DNA of 64,000 bases from Novosphingobium sp. ERN07 (GCF_012641335.1 NZ_JABAID010000002.1:310001-374000); one strand, 5' to 3'. Counted from the first letter of the stretch, positions 18,112-27,345 are shown. Notes: generated by a model not told the origin, from the sequence alone. Made by a program: numbers and translations.

Positions 18112-18125
18112 CAATTGTACCTTGG
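18112..18125 (-). promoter_or_regulatory. Alcohol-regulon motif upstream of aldehyde dehydrogenase
   Basis: Minus-strand CCAAGGTACAATTG differs from the PQQ dehydrogenase site at one of 14 positions. It lies 65 nt upstream of the aldehyde dehydrogenase start in the 233-nt divergent region shared with phoR. Nothing else was recognised in that region. Confidence 0.55.
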
Positions 18126-18280
18126 AACGACACTCCAGCCCGCTGCGGATGACCACCGTTTTGTGACTTGCTGCGTGCACGGCTTGCGCCGATGCTCGCC
18201 CCTCGCCTATTTGCGATGCAACAAGGCCGAAACATGGATCGGCGATTCGCAGACACAGGCACTCCACGCAGCGTGATTCG

Positions 18281-19477
18281 ATGAAGGGCTTGTCGTTGCC
18301 AGTTCCCAGCATCATCGTTGCCTTCTGCGCGGCCGTGGTCATGTACCTTGGCGGTTCTGGCTTCTGGATGTCGCTGGCGATCCTGCTGGTCTGGCTTGCC
18401 ACACTCTGGCTGGCCCGGCCAGAACCCACCGTCGAAACGATAGACCGCGATGATGGCAGCGTCTCACGTCAGGCGATGGTCGAACTTGTCGAACCCTTCG
18501 GCCTTCCCGTCCTTATGCTCGATGGTCAGCGCATCGCTGCCGCCAACGCCGCCGCGCGCGAAGAACTGGGCGCGCATATCGTCGGACAGGACGCCCGCGT
18601 TGCCTTGCGTCACCCCGAAGCCATCGGCCTGCTGCAAAAGCCGCAGGGGCGCGCACTGGTTCGCGGGCTCACCGGCGCGCGCAGCATCTGGCAGGTCAGC
18701 CGCGTCCCAATCGATGAACGATTCTCGCTGATCGAAATGGTCAACCGCACGGCAGAAGCCGACATCAGCCGCGCACACACCGATTTCGTCGCCAATGCCA
18801 GTCACGAGTTGCGCACCCCCCTCGCCTCGATCATCGGCTATATCGAGACATTGGCAGACCCCGATGCCAAGGTCGACGCAGCAACAGCGGCAAAGTTCCA
18901 CGCCACGGTGCTGCGCGAAGCACGCCGCCTGCAAAGCCTTGTCGAAGATTTGATGTCGCTTTCGCGTATCGAGGCGGAGAAACACGAACTCCCGCGTGAT
19001 CGCATCGATCTTGGCCAGATGGTGGGGACAATCGCCAGCGAAACCGCGATGACCGTGGGCGAAGACCGCCTCAAGGTGGAAACCGTCGAGGCGGTCGTCA
19101 TGGGCGATCGTCAGCAACTGGACCAGCTTGTTCGCAACCTGATCGACAACGCCTTCAAATATGGCGATTCTCAAGCTCCCGTTTCCGTCTCCGTCGGTGT
19201 GGTGCAGGGCGAAGCTGAGCTTATCGTGGCCGACCGTGGCGAGGGCATCCACCCCGATCACCTCCCCTACCTTACCCGACGGTTCTATCGCACCGATCCG
19301 GGGCGTAGCCGCACCGCGGGCGGAACCGGTCTTGGCCTTGCCATCGTGAAGCACATTGTCGAACGCCATCGGGGGAAGCTCGATATCGCCAGCACGCTGG
19401 GCAAAGGCACCACTGTCACGGTGCGCATTCCGCTCGTTTTGCAACAGAACGTTGCTGCCGACCCGTCATTGTCATAA
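18281..19477 (+). CDS. phoR: Phosphate regulon sensor histidine kinase PhoR
   Basis: A 398-residue membrane sensor kinase. Two N-terminal membrane segments (about 8-24 and 29-46) are followed by a PAS-like domain (about 65-160). The phospho-acceptor H175 is in NASHELRTPLASIIGY, and the ATPase domain has NLIDNAFKYGD, VADRGEGI and GGTGLGLAIVKH. The short N-terminus without a periplasmic sensor, and the position directly before pstS, identify it as PhoR, which phosphorylates PhoB when phosphate is scarce and is restrained by PstSCAB-PhoU. Its stop codon lies inside a Pho box serving pstS. phoB is at the far end of the cluster rather than adjacent. Confidence 0.9.
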   Translation: MKGLSLPVPSIIVAFCAAVVMYLGGSGFWMSLAILLVWLATLWLARPEPTVETIDRDDGSVSRQAMVELVEPFGLPVLMLDGQRIAAANAAAREELGAHIVGQDARVALRHPEAIGLLQKPQGRALVRGLTGARSIWQVSRVPIDERFSLIEMVNRTAEADISRAHTDFVANASHELRTPLASIIGYIETLADPDAKVDAATAAKFHATVLREARRLQSLVEDLMSLSRIEAEKHELPRDRIDLGQMVGTIASETAMTVGEDRLKVETVEAVVMGDRQQLDQLVRNLIDNAFKYGDSQAPVSVSVGVVQGEAELIVADRGEGIHPDHLPYLTRRFYRTDPGRSRTAGGTGLGLAIVKHIVERHRGKLDIASTLGKGTTVTVRIPLVLQQNVAADPSLS

Positions 19478-19497
19478 ACCTGTCACGCAGCCGTCGC
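19469..19497 (+). promoter_or_regulatory. Pho box, three direct repeats with 11-bp period
   Basis: TTGTCAT (19469-19475), CTGTCAC (19480-19486) and CCGTCGC (19491-19497) are spaced exactly 11 bp apart, the arrangement bound by PhoB dimers (consensus CTGTCAT with 4-bp spacers). It overlaps the last codons and stop of phoR and lies 38 nt before the pstS start, so phosphate starvation should induce pstSCAB-phoU. Confidence 0.8.
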
Positions 19498-19534
19498 ATT
19501 GGCCGCCCTGCCAACAGGGATAAAGGCTATACCG

Positions 19535-20581
19535 ATGTCGATGATTCGCAATGTTGCCCTTTCAGCCGCCGCGCTTTCGGCGCTCGCTCTTGCCGGTTGC
19601 GGTTCGCAGGAAGCGGCCACCCGTGATCAGGTGCGCGCCGTCGGCTCGTCCACCGTTTACCCCTTTGCCAAGGCCGTGGCCGAATCGCTGGCGAAGGCTG
19701 ATCCCTCGCTCAAGTCTCCGATCATCGAATCGACCGGCACCGGCGCGGGCATGAACCTGTTCTGCGGTGGTGTCGGTGCGCAGTTCCCCGATATCGCCAA
19801 CGCATCACGCCGGATGAAGAAGTCCGAGTTCGAAGCGTGCGAGAAGAACGGCGTCAAGGAAATCGTTGAAATTCAAGTCGGCCTCGATGGCGTCGCCTTT
19901 GCCGAAGCGCAGGCTGGCCCTGGCATCGCGCTCACCCCCGAAGACGTCTACAAGGCCCTCGCCAAGAACCCCTATGGCAAGCCGCAGACGTTCAAGACCT
20001 GGAAGGACGTAAACCCGTCGCTCCCCGCCGAACCGATTCTCGTCTACGGCCCGCCTTCCACTTCGGGGACGCGCGATGCGCTGAAGGAACTGATCCTCGC
20101 CAAGGGCTGCGACGAAAACGCCGAAATGAAGGCGCTGAAAGACAGCGACAAAGACAAGCACGACAAGATCTGCACCGAAGTGCGCGATGATGGTGCCTAT
20201 GTCGATGCCGGTGAGAACGACAACCTGATCGTCCAGAAGATCGAAGCGAATCCGAAGGCGATCGGCGTATTCGGCTTCTCCTACCTTGAAGAGAACAAGG
20301 GTCGTATCAAGGGCCTGACGATGAAGGGGGTCGAGCCGACTTACGCCACGATCTCGGACTTCAGCTATCCCGGTGCGCGCCCGCTCTACATCTATGTGAA
20401 GAAGGCGCACCTGAAAGCAATTCCAGGATTGCAGGCATTTGTCACTGAATGGTCAAAGCTCTGGGGCAAGGATGGCACACTTGCCAAGCTCGGCATGGTC
20501 GTCGCACCTGACGATGTGCTTGCGGGCAGCGCCAAGGCTGTTAACGACCTTCCGGTTCTTGACGGTTCGCAGTTGAAGTAA
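19535..20581 (+). CDS. pstS: Phosphate-binding lipoprotein PstS
   Basis: A 348-residue periplasmic phosphate-binding protein, anchored as a lipoprotein (lipobox LALAGC near residues 18-23). Phosphate-binding segments are visible: VGSSTVYPF, ESTGTGAGMNLFC and the P-loop-like GPPSTSGTRDA. The start at 19535 is preferred over a TTG 12 codons upstream because it begins a proper lipoprotein signal and has AAAGG at suitable spacing; an ATG at 19541 is also possible. First gene of pstSCAB-phoU and directly downstream of the Pho box. Confidence 0.93.
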   Translation: MSMIRNVALSAAALSALALAGCGSQEAATRDQVRAVGSSTVYPFAKAVAESLAKADPSLKSPIIESTGTGAGMNLFCGGVGAQFPDIANASRRMKKSEFEACEKNGVKEIVEIQVGLDGVAFAEAQAGPGIALTPEDVYKALAKNPYGKPQTFKTWKDVNPSLPAEPILVYGPPSTSGTRDALKELILAKGCDENAEMKALKDSDKDKHDKICTEVRDDGAYVDAGENDNLIVQKIEANPKAIGVFGFSYLEENKGRIKGLTMKGVEPTYATISDFSYPGARPLYIYVKKAHLKAIPGLQAFVTEWSKLWGKDGTLAKLGMVVAPDDVLAGSAKAVNDLPVLDGSQLK

Positions 20582-20604
20582 GTTACAGGGGAATACCGGG
20601 GGTC

Positions 20605-21987
20605 ATGTCGCCAGCCATTCTGCTTCTGCTCGCCTTCGGGCTGAGCCTTTTGGGCTGGCTGGCGGCACGTTCCCGCGCCTGGGCCTTCCGCAAGGCCGCG
20701 CCCGGCGTCCGCCTGCATTCACTGCCCAATTTCCACGGCTGGTACGTCGCCCTCTGGGTCGGCGTGCCTGCCCTGCTTTTTGCCGTGCTGTGGAACGCGA
20801 TCAGTCCTTCTCTGGTCACGGCACAGGTTCTTGCCGATCCTGCCGCATCAGTGCTTCCCGCCTTCGGATTCGAACGGGAAACCTTTCTGGCAGAGGCGCG
20901 CGCGGTTGCGTCGGGTAATGCTTTCGGCGTGTTCAATGATGCTGCGCAAGCCCTCGTAGAGCCATACCGCGCGGCGCTCACGCTCTATAATTCCATCGGC
21001 CTTGCGGTCACGATCCTCGTGGCTTTCGCGGGCGGAGCGTTTGCTTTCCTGCGCCTCAAGCCCGATTTCACGGCGCGCACGCGGGTGGAACGTGCAGTTC
21101 TGGCCCTGTTGATGATCGCATCTATGGTGGCCATCCTCACCACCATCGGCATTATCGTCAGCCTCGTGTTCGAAACCGCCCGGTTCTTCGGCATGGTTTC
21201 ACCGATAGACTTCCTGTTCGGCACCCACTGGTCGCCCGATCCGATGAGTTCCGGCGCGCCTGATGGCAAGGTTTACGGCGCGATCCCGCTGTTCTGGGGC
21301 ACGATCTACATCGGCGCGATCATCGCTATGATCGTCGCGATCCCGCTCGGCCTGATGAGTGCGATCTTCCTGACGCAATATGCCAGCAACGGTGTGCGCA
21401 AGGTGATGAAGCCGCTGCTCGAAATTCTCGCGGGCGTGCCTACCGTCGTCTACGGCTATTTCGCTGCGCTCACGGTCGCCCCGCTGGTGCGCGATGCGGC
21501 CCATGCCATCGGCATTTCCAGCGCGTCCACCGAAAGCGCGGTCGCCGCAGGGCTTGTCATGGGCATCATGATCATTCCCTTCGTCTCCTCAATGGCGGAC
21601 GATTCCATCGCGGCCGTTCCGCAATCCCTGCGCGACGGCAGCCTTGCAATGGGCGCGACCACATCGGAAACGATCCGCAAAGTGCTGGTTCCTGCAGCCC
21701 TGCCCGGTATCGTCGCAGGCGTCATGCTGGCCATCAGCCGCGCTATTGGCGAAACCATGATCGTGGTCATGGCCGCCGGGGCCTCGGCCAATCTCACCGC
21801 CAATCCGTTCGAAAGCATGACCACGGTCACCTTCCAGATCGTCGCCATGCTGACCGGCGAAGGCAGCTTCGATCACCCCGCCACGCTCTCCGCCTTCGCG
21901 CTCGGCATGGTGCTGTTCCTCGTCACGCTGACGCTGAACTTCATCGCCCTGCGCGTGGTAAAGCGTTACCGCGAAGCATATGACTGA
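20605..21987 (+). CDS. pstC: Phosphate ABC transporter permease PstC
   Basis: A 460-residue inner-membrane permease, longer than the roughly 320-residue enterobacterial form because of an N-terminal extension of about 150 residues with extra membrane segments and a DUF-like region (AARSRAWAFRKAAPGVRL). The core permease domain begins near FLFGTHWSPDP and contains the coupling motif region around AMGATTSETIRKVLVPAALPGI. It pairs with PstA to form the channel driven by PstB. It starts 23 nt after pstS and overlaps pstA by 8 nt. Confidence 0.92.
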   Translation: MSPAILLLLAFGLSLLGWLAARSRAWAFRKAAPGVRLHSLPNFHGWYVALWVGVPALLFAVLWNAISPSLVTAQVLADPAASVLPAFGFERETFLAEARAVASGNAFGVFNDAAQALVEPYRAALTLYNSIGLAVTILVAFAGGAFAFLRLKPDFTARTRVERAVLALLMIASMVAILTTIGIIVSLVFETARFFGMVSPIDFLFGTHWSPDPMSSGAPDGKVYGAIPLFWGTIYIGAIIAMIVAIPLGLMSAIFLTQYASNGVRKVMKPLLEILAGVPTVVYGYFAALTVAPLVRDAAHAIGISSASTESAVAAGLVMGIMIIPFVSSMADDSIAAVPQSLRDGSLAMGATTSETIRKVLVPAALPGIVAGVMLAISRAIGETMIVVMAAGASANLTANPFESMTTVTFQIVAMLTGEGSFDHPATLSAFALGMVLFLVTLTLNFIALRVVKRYREAYD

Positions 21988-23263
21988 GGCCTCCCGGATG
22001 ACCTCCGCCACCCCTTCCTTCGAAGATATTCAGGCCCGCCGCCGCGCCATGATGGAGCGCGGTCTGGCGGCCCGCAAAAAAGCCGACCGCCGTTTCCGCT
22101 GGCTGGGTTTTGTCGCTGTTGCCTTTTCGGCGCTCATGCTCCTGCTCTTGCTGGTGAACATGAGTTCGGCAGGCATCGCCGGTTTCCAGCGCAGCGAAGT
22201 GCGTTTCGACGTTCCGCTGGCTGGCGCAATGCAGATCGATGCCGAACGTCTGACCCAGCCCGATCCGATGGGCGGGCTGGAACTCGCCGGCCTCGAAAAG
22301 GTGGTAGACAACGCCGCCCGCAACGCACTCGGCCCCGATGCCGACGATATTCTCGCAAATGGCGCATGGCGCGAAGTGGCGGACAAGCTGATCGAAGACC
22401 CCGGTCTGCTCAACGGCACCATCAAGGTTTCGCTCCCCGCGAGCGATGCTCTCGCCCGCGCAATGCGTGGCGATGGCGATCCCGCACTGCAATCGCTCGC
22501 AACAAAGCTCAAAGCCGAAGGCAAGCTGGTCCGCCAGTTCGACAAGGGCTTTCTGACCCGCTCCGATGCCACCAGCCCTCAATCGGTCGGCATCTGGGGG
22601 GCGCTCAAGGGTTCGATGCTGACGATGTTCGTCACGCTCGTCCTCGCCTTTCCGGTGGGCGTGCTCGCCGCGCTCTACCTTGAAGAATACGCGCCGAAGA
22701 ACCGCTGGACCGACTGGATCGAGATTTCGATCAACAATCTCGCGGCCGTTCCCTCGATCATTTTCGGCCTGCTCGGCCTTGCCGTATTCCTCGCAATCTT
22801 CCCGCACTATCGCTCCGCCCCGCTGATCGGCGGCATGACGCTGGCCCTGATGACCATGCCCGTCATCGTCATTTCCGGCCGCAACGCGATCAAGGCGGTG
22901 CCGCCCTCGATCCGCGATGCCGCGCTCGCTATCGGTGCCAGCAAAGTGCAGGTCGTGTTCAACCATGTCCTGCCGCTGGCTCTGCCCGGCATTCTCACCG
23001 GCACGATCATCGGCATGGCTCGCGCGCTGGGCGAAACCGCGCCGCTGCTGATGATCGGGATGCGCGCCTTCGTCGCCAGCCCGCCTTCGGGTTTCACCGC
23101 ACCGTCGAGCGTTCTCCCGGTGCAGATTTTCCTGTGGTCGGACGAGATCGACCGCGGCTTCGTCGAACGCACCAGCGCGGCGATTGTCGTCCTCCTCGTC
23201 TTCCTGCTCCTGATGAACGGTCTTGCGATCTACTTGCGCAACCGCTTCGAAAAACGGTGGTAA
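21980..23263 (+). CDS. pstA: Phosphate ABC transporter permease PstA
   Basis: A 427-residue inner-membrane permease. It has an N-terminal cytoplasmic stretch rich in Arg ([21 protein letters not shown]), a first membrane segment, an insert of roughly 150 residues (about 60-200) probably on the periplasmic side, then the permease core with [13 protein letters not shown] and the EAA-type loop [22 protein letters not shown]. The large N-terminal insert is longer than in E. coli PstA and mirrors the extension in PstC. Overlaps the end of pstC; an ATG at 21998 is an alternative start. Confidence 0.92.
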   Translation: MTEASRMTSATPSFEDIQARRRAMMERGLAARKKADRRFRWLGFVAVAFSALMLLLLLVNMSSAGIAGFQRSEVRFDVPLAGAMQIDAERLTQPDPMGGLELAGLEKVVDNAARNALGPDADDILANGAWREVADKLIEDPGLLNGTIKVSLPASDALARAMRGDGDPALQSLATKLKAEGKLVRQFDKGFLTRSDATSPQSVGIWGALKGSMLTMFVTLVLAFPVGVLAALYLEEYAPKNRWTDWIEISINNLAAVPSIIFGLLGLAVFLAIFPHYRSAPLIGGMTLALMTMPVIVISGRNAIKAVPPSIRDAALAIGASKVQVVFNHVLPLALPGILTGTIIGMARALGETAPLLMIGMRAFVASPPSGFTAPSSVLPVQIFLWSDEIDRGFVERTSAAIVVLLVFLLLMNGLAIYLRNRFEKRW

Positions 23264-23264
23264 A

Positions 23265-24080
23265 ATGAACGCTGAAGCGATCCAGACTGAGCCGCAGGGG
23301 CAGGACAAGCCCTACTTCGACGCGCCCCTGAAGATGAGCGCGAAGAACGTCTCGGTATTCTATGGGGACAAGCGCGCGATCGACGATGTTTCGATCGAAA
23401 TCCCGCAGCGCTATGTCACCGCCTTCATTGGCCCATCGGGCTGCGGCAAATCCACGTTCCTGCGTTCCTTGAACCGCATGAACGACACCATCCCCAACGC
23501 CCGCGTCGAAGGCGATATCCTGCTCGATGGGCAGGATATCTACAAATCGGGCATGGACGTGGTGCAATTGCGCGCCCGCGTGGGCATGGTGTTCCAGAAG
23601 CCGAACCCCTTCCCCAAGTCGATCTACGAAAACATCGCCTATGGGCCGAAAATCCACGGCATCACCGGCAGCAAGGCAGAGCTTGACGAGATCGTCGAGC
23701 AATCGCTGCGCCGCGCCGGCCTGTGGGATGAAGTGAAGGACCGCCTGTCCGACAGCGGCACCGCGCTTTCCGGCGGCCAGCAGCAGCGCCTGTGCATCGC
23801 CCGCGCCATCGCGGTCGATCCCGAAGTCATCCTGATGGACGAACCGTGCTCCGCGCTCGATCCCATCGCCACCGCGCGTATCGAAGAACTGATCGACGAT
23901 CTGCGGGGCCGTTATGCCATCGTCATCGTCACCCACTCGATGCAGCAGGCCGCGCGCGTTTCGCAGCGCACCGCCTTCTTCCACTTGGGTAAGGTCGTTG
24001 AATACGGCAAGACTTCCGATATCTTCACCAATCCGCGCGAAGAACGGACCAAGGACTATATCACCGGCCGCTACGGCTGA
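23265..24080 (+). CDS. pstB: Phosphate ABC transporter ATPase PstB
   Basis: A 271-residue ATP-binding subunit. Walker [10 protein letters not shown], the Q-loop [13 protein letters not shown] (characteristic of PstB), signature [14 protein letters not shown], Walker [14 protein letters not shown], and the switch His in VTHSMQQA are all present. The ATG at 23265 is one base after the pstA stop; the frame is open a further 14 codons upstream inside pstA. It powers high-affinity phosphate import and relays transporter state to PhoU and PhoR. Confidence 0.95.
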   Translation: MNAEAIQTEPQGQDKPYFDAPLKMSAKNVSVFYGDKRAIDDVSIEIPQRYVTAFIGPSGCGKSTFLRSLNRMNDTIPNARVEGDILLDGQDIYKSGMDVVQLRARVGMVFQKPNPFPKSIYENIAYGPKIHGITGSKAELDEIVEQSLRRAGLWDEVKDRLSDSGTALSGGQQQRLCIARAIAVDPEVILMDEPCSALDPIATARIEELIDDLRGRYAIVIVTHSMQQAARVSQRTAFFHLGKVVEYGKTSDIFTNPREERTKDYITGRYG

Positions 24081-24108
24081 GCCGCGCAACAGGGCATAAG
24101 AGGACGAC

Positions 24109-24795
24109 ATGGTGGCCGAACATACCGTCAAGGCATTCGACGAGGACATCACCCGGCTGCGCGGCCTTGTCGCGGAGATGGGTGGCCTGGCCGAACTTTC
24201 CGTGTCCGAAGCAATGGACGCGCTGGTTCGTGGCGATCACGAACTCGCCAAGGGTGTGATCGCGCGTGACAAGCGCATCGATCAGCTTGAGGCCGAAGTC
24301 GATAAACTCGCCATTCGCGTCCTCGCCCTGCGCGCGCCGATGGCCGACGATCTGCGCGAAGTCATTGCCGCGCTGAAAATCGCGGGCGTGATCGAACGCA
24401 TCGGTGATTATGCCAAGAACATCGCCAAGCGCGTCGGCATCATCGAAGGCCGCAAACGGTTCGAACCGCTCACCCTTCTACCCGCGATGAACGAACTGGC
24501 CGCCGATATGGTCCACGACGTTCTGACCGCGTTTGCCGCCCGCGATCCGATCAGCGCCGAAGAAATCGTGCAGCGCGATGCCAAGGTCGATGCCTTCTAC
24601 GATTCGATCTTCCGCAACCTCGTGTCGTTCATGGTCGAAAATCCGGCCACGATCAGCAGCGCCGCACAGCTCCTGTTCGTCGCGCGCAATATCGAACGCA
24701 TTGGCGATCATGCCACGAACATCGCGGAAATGGTCTATTACGCCGCCACCGGCGCGAACCTGCCAGAGCGCGAGGAAGTGTTGCCACCGGCCTGA
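24109..24795 (+). CDS. phoU: Phosphate signalling protein PhoU
   Basis: A 228-residue cytoplasmic protein made of two PhoU helical bundles (about 12-100 and 118-215). Each has the metal-binding ER(I/V)GDxAxN(I/V)A motif: IERIGDYAKNIAKR and IERIGDHATNIAEM. It conveys the state of the Pst transporter to PhoR so that PhoB stays off when phosphate is plentiful. Starts 28 nt after pstB and is followed 63 nt later by phoB. Confidence 0.95.
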   Translation: MVAEHTVKAFDEDITRLRGLVAEMGGLAELSVSEAMDALVRGDHELAKGVIARDKRIDQLEAEVDKLAIRVLALRAPMADDLREVIAALKIAGVIERIGDYAKNIAKRVGIIEGRKRFEPLTLLPAMNELAADMVHDVLTAFAARDPISAEEIVQRDAKVDAFYDSIFRNLVSFMVENPATISSAAQLLFVARNIERIGDHATNIAEMVYYAATGANLPEREEVLPPA

Positions 24796-24858
24796 CCGTC
24801 CTTTTGCGGCTTCGTCACACGGTGGTAACATTAAGCGTGCTTTGGCAGTATAACTGTC

Positions 24859-25560
24859 ATGGAGGTTCGCTTGCCTGCTCCGAAATTGCTGCTGGTTGAA
24901 GACGATACGGCACTGGCCGAGCTGGTCGAATACCGCTTTCGCGGCGAAGGCTACGATGTCCGCACCACCGACGATGGCGATGAAGCCCTGCTTCTCGCTG
25001 CCGAGGATGCGCCCGATCTCGTCCTTCTCGACTGGATGATCGGCGGCACCAGCGGTATCGAAGTTTGCCGCCGCCTGCGCCGGAACAAGGATACGGCACA
25101 CGTTCCGATCATCATGCTCACCGCGCGGTCGGACGAGGATGACCGCATTCGCGGGCTGGAAACCGGCGCGGACGATTACGTCACAAAGCCCTTCTCACCG
25201 CGCGAACTGATTGCCCGCGTCGGCGCGGTCCTGCGCCGCGTGCGCCCCGCGCTGGCGGGCGAAACGATCACGGTTGGCGATCTCTCACTCGATCCCACCG
25301 CGCACCGCGTTACCCGTCGCGGCGCACCGATGAAGGTCGGCCCCACTGAATTTCGCCTGCTTAAACACTTCATGGAGCATCCGGGCCGCGTGTTCTCACG
25401 CGGGCAGTTGCTCGATGCGGTCTGGGGCAGCGGCAGCGATATCGAACTGCGCACGGTGGACGTCCACATCCGCCGCTTGCGTCAGGCCATCGCCATTCCT
25501 GGCGCGGCCGATCCGGTCCGCACCGTGCGCTCCGCCGGTTACGCTCTTGAAGGCGTCTGA
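24859..25560 (+). CDS. phoB: Phosphate regulon response regulator PhoB
   Basis: A response regulator of up to 233 residues: receiver domain with acidic LLVEDD, phospho-acceptor D58 in LVLLDWMIGG and Lys in DDYVTKPFSP, then an OmpR/PhoB winged helix (about 140-230, with GPTEFRLLKHFMEHPGRVF and RTVDVHIRRLR). It binds Pho boxes such as that at 19469-19497. The start is uncertain: the ATG at 24859 has no ribosome-binding site, whereas a TTG at 24871 follows GGAGG (24860-24864) closely and would give a 229-residue protein with the usual PhoB N-terminus. Converges on the glycosyltransferase gene with a 4-nt gap. Confidence 0.93.
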   Translation: MEVRLPAPKLLLVEDDTALAELVEYRFRGEGYDVRTTDDGDEALLLAAEDAPDLVLLDWMIGGTSGIEVCRRLRRNKDTAHVPIIMLTARSDEDDRIRGLETGADDYVTKPFSPRELIARVGAVLRRVRPALAGETITVGDLSLDPTAHRVTRRGAPMKVGPTEFRLLKHFMEHPGRVFSRGQLLDAVWGSGSDIELRTVDVHIRRLRQAIAIPGAADPVRTVRSAGYALEGV

Positions 25561-25564
25561 CGGC

Positions 25565-27061
25565 TCAAAGGTCTTTGGCGATCAACTGGCGGTTGTATTC
25601 GAAAACACCCGCCGGTTCGGTGCAAGGCCCATCCCGCACCGCCACGCAATACTGCTGCTCGAAGACCGGCGCGTCGGGCGACATGCACCCGGCAAAGCGA
25701 TAGGCCGCAGGCAATTCGCCGAGATGCTCTATCGGCGCAACCGCCACGTTGTAGCGGGGCTGTGCCAGCGATGCTGATGCCGCGCCGTCGAGCAGCAGGG
25801 CTGGCACGTCCCGATTGAGCATGGCGCGCGACATGAACGGCACGTCGCGGATGCGGTATGTCGCCACGCCGCACAGACCCGGCACGGATCGCACAGTGCG
25901 CATCGCCTTGAGCGGCGCCTGCCCGATGGTCCAGTTTATTGCGAACGGCTGAACTGCACCTAGATGCACAGAGAACACCAACCATAGCACCAACAGCAGC
26001 GCAAACCGCCGTTTCGGCACGCTTTTTTGCCCTTTGCGCGCCAGCCATTTCAGCAGGTCAACCGATCCGATTGCGGCCAGCAAAACGATCAGCATCACCC
26101 CCAAAAGGATGAAGCGATACTCCTTGTGCCCGATGCCGGAATGCACCGCGATGACAGCCAGCGCCGTCGCCAGCAACATCGGATAGCGCTTTGCCCCAAA
26201 GATCAGCGATGGCACGATCAGCACGGCGGCAAACTGCCATTGCCAAGCCAACACGCGCAGATACCAGTCCGCCGCTTCTACCCCGTAGGCATAGCTGCGG
26301 TTGACAAAAACGTTCGCGAAGACGTTGTTATATATCCACAAAAATGGAATCTGCCCCATCGCGACATTGGCGAGAACATCCACCAGAACGCCGCATGTCG
26401 CCCCGCCCAGCAACGGAAACCATGCCCGCCGGACTTCCAGCCTGCCCGCCCACAGAAACGGGATCGCCAGCGCCGGTCCCAGCGGAAACCGCGCGATAAA
26501 GCCCAGCCCCAGCAGAAACCCGCCCAGCAAGGCATCGCGCCGCACCCCACCATCACGAAACCGCACCAGCAGCGCCAGCCCCGGCAGGATCGCCAGTGCG
26601 GCAAAGCTGTCGCTTGATGGGCGCGCCGCGAAGTAGGCAAAGTCTACCCAGATTGCGGTGACGAATGCGGCGGCGATGGCATGTTGCCGTCCTGCCCGCG
26701 CCCCCAGAACCCACGCGGCCCATACCGTTCCGAGCGATGCGAACGCCATCGCGATGCGCGGCAGAAGAAGATGCAATTCCCCTGCCGGATCAAGCAGATA
26801 CCCTAACCAAACCGGCGGCAGCATTGCCAGCGGGATCAGCCATGACCGGATGCCAAGGCGAATGTCCCAAGTGCGTATCCAGTCGCCCGTGACCAGACCG
26901 TAGGCTGGTTCGACATACTGCCAGATCTCGTCCGGGTGGTGATAGACCGTGAACCAAGCAACCGGCAGTCGGACCGCCAGAGCCAGCAGCATCAACCCGG
27001 CCAGTGCCGGGTCCAAACGGCATTGCGCTTTGGATGCGTTGCTGCCCGTCCGATCCTGCAC
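25565..27061 (-). CDS. GT22 (Alg9/PIG-B-like) membrane mannosyltransferase
   Basis: A 498-residue polytopic membrane protein (about 8-10 hydrophobic segments). A loop after the first segment carries HHPDEIWQYVEPAYG at residues 41-55, the HPDE signature of the GT-C family 22 lipid-linked-sugar mannosyltransferases best known from eukaryotic GPI and N-glycan assembly. It probably transfers a sugar from a polyprenyl-phosphate donor to a periplasmic acceptor, unknown here. GTG start, 2 nt after the DUF1467 stop, without an obvious ribosome-binding site. No other glycan genes are nearby, and it is last in the long minus-strand run. Confidence 0.65.
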   Translation of the reverse strand: MQDRTGSNASKAQCRLDPALAGLMLLALAVRLPVAWFTVYHHPDEIWQYVEPAYGLVTGDWIRTWDIRLGIRSWLIPLAMLPPVWLGYLLDPAGELHLLLPRIAMAFASLGTVWAAWVLGARAGRQHAIAAAFVTAIWVDFAYFAARPSSDSFAALAILPGLALLVRFRDGGVRRDALLGGFLLGLGFIARFPLGPALAIPFLWAGRLEVRRAWFPLLGGATCGVLVDVLANVAMGQIPFLWIYNNVFANVFVNRSYAYGVEAADWYLRVLAWQWQFAAVLIVPSLIFGAKRYPMLLATALAVIAVHSGIGHKEYRFILLGVMLIVLLAAIGSVDLLKWLARKGQKSVPKRRFALLLVLWLVFSVHLGAVQPFAINWTIGQAPLKAMRTVRSVPGLCGVATYRIRDVPFMSRAMLNRDVPALLLDGAASASLAQPRYNVAVAPIEHLGELPAAYRFAGCMSPDAPVFEQQYCVAVRDGPCTEPAGVFEYNRQLIAKDL

Positions 27062-27063
27062 CG

Positions 27064-27336
27064 TCAGTGGGAAAAATAGGTCGTGATGTCGAGATCGGCC
27101 ACCGTGATCCAGCCATTCACGTAATTTGCGTAATAGAACACGAAAGCAATGGCGGAAAGGATCGTGGCGCGAAAGGCAATGCGGCGCGGGTTGAAATTCC
27201 CCGGCGCGCTATCGGCCTGCCCGGCCACTTTCGCCTGCCCCAGTTCGTCATGCGTGCGCACGCCAAAAGGCAGCACGATGAACGCCGACATGACCCAGAA
27301 CAGGCCGTAGATCGCGATGATCGACGTGATTTTCAT
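27064..27336 (-). CDS. DUF1467 membrane protein
   Basis: A 90-residue protein with two membrane segments (about 5-24 and 58-75) around a cytoplasmic loop containing LPFGVRTHDELGQ and GNFNPRRIAFRATI. These match the alphaproteobacterial DUF1467 family. Function unknown. It begins 9 nt after the rnj stop, consistent with co-transcription with rnj and coaX, a linkage seen in related genomes. Confidence 0.8.
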   Translation of the reverse strand: MKITSIIAIYGLFWVMSAFIVLPFGVRTHDELGQAKVAGQADSAPGNFNPRRIAFRATILSAIAFVFYYANYVNGWITVADLDITTYFSH

Positions 27337-27345
27337 GCGCGCGCC

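Noticed and set aside
16449..18152. 567-codon plus-strand open frame
   Set aside because: Lies opposite the aldehyde dehydrogenase, whose catalytic motifs are all intact; no protein-like pattern in the antisense product.
18048..18280. tRNA or small RNA in the ALDH-phoR gap
   Set aside because: No cloverleaf or T-loop sequence; the gap is explained by divergent promoters and the regulon motif.
21941..23308. 455-codon minus-strand open frame
   Set aside because: Antisense to pstA and pstB; composition is His/Gly/Glu/Arg-rich shadow sequence.
24796..24858. Second Pho box before phoB
   Set aside because: TCGTCAC and TGGTAAC are 11 bp apart, but the second unit matches the consensus poorly; too weak to call.
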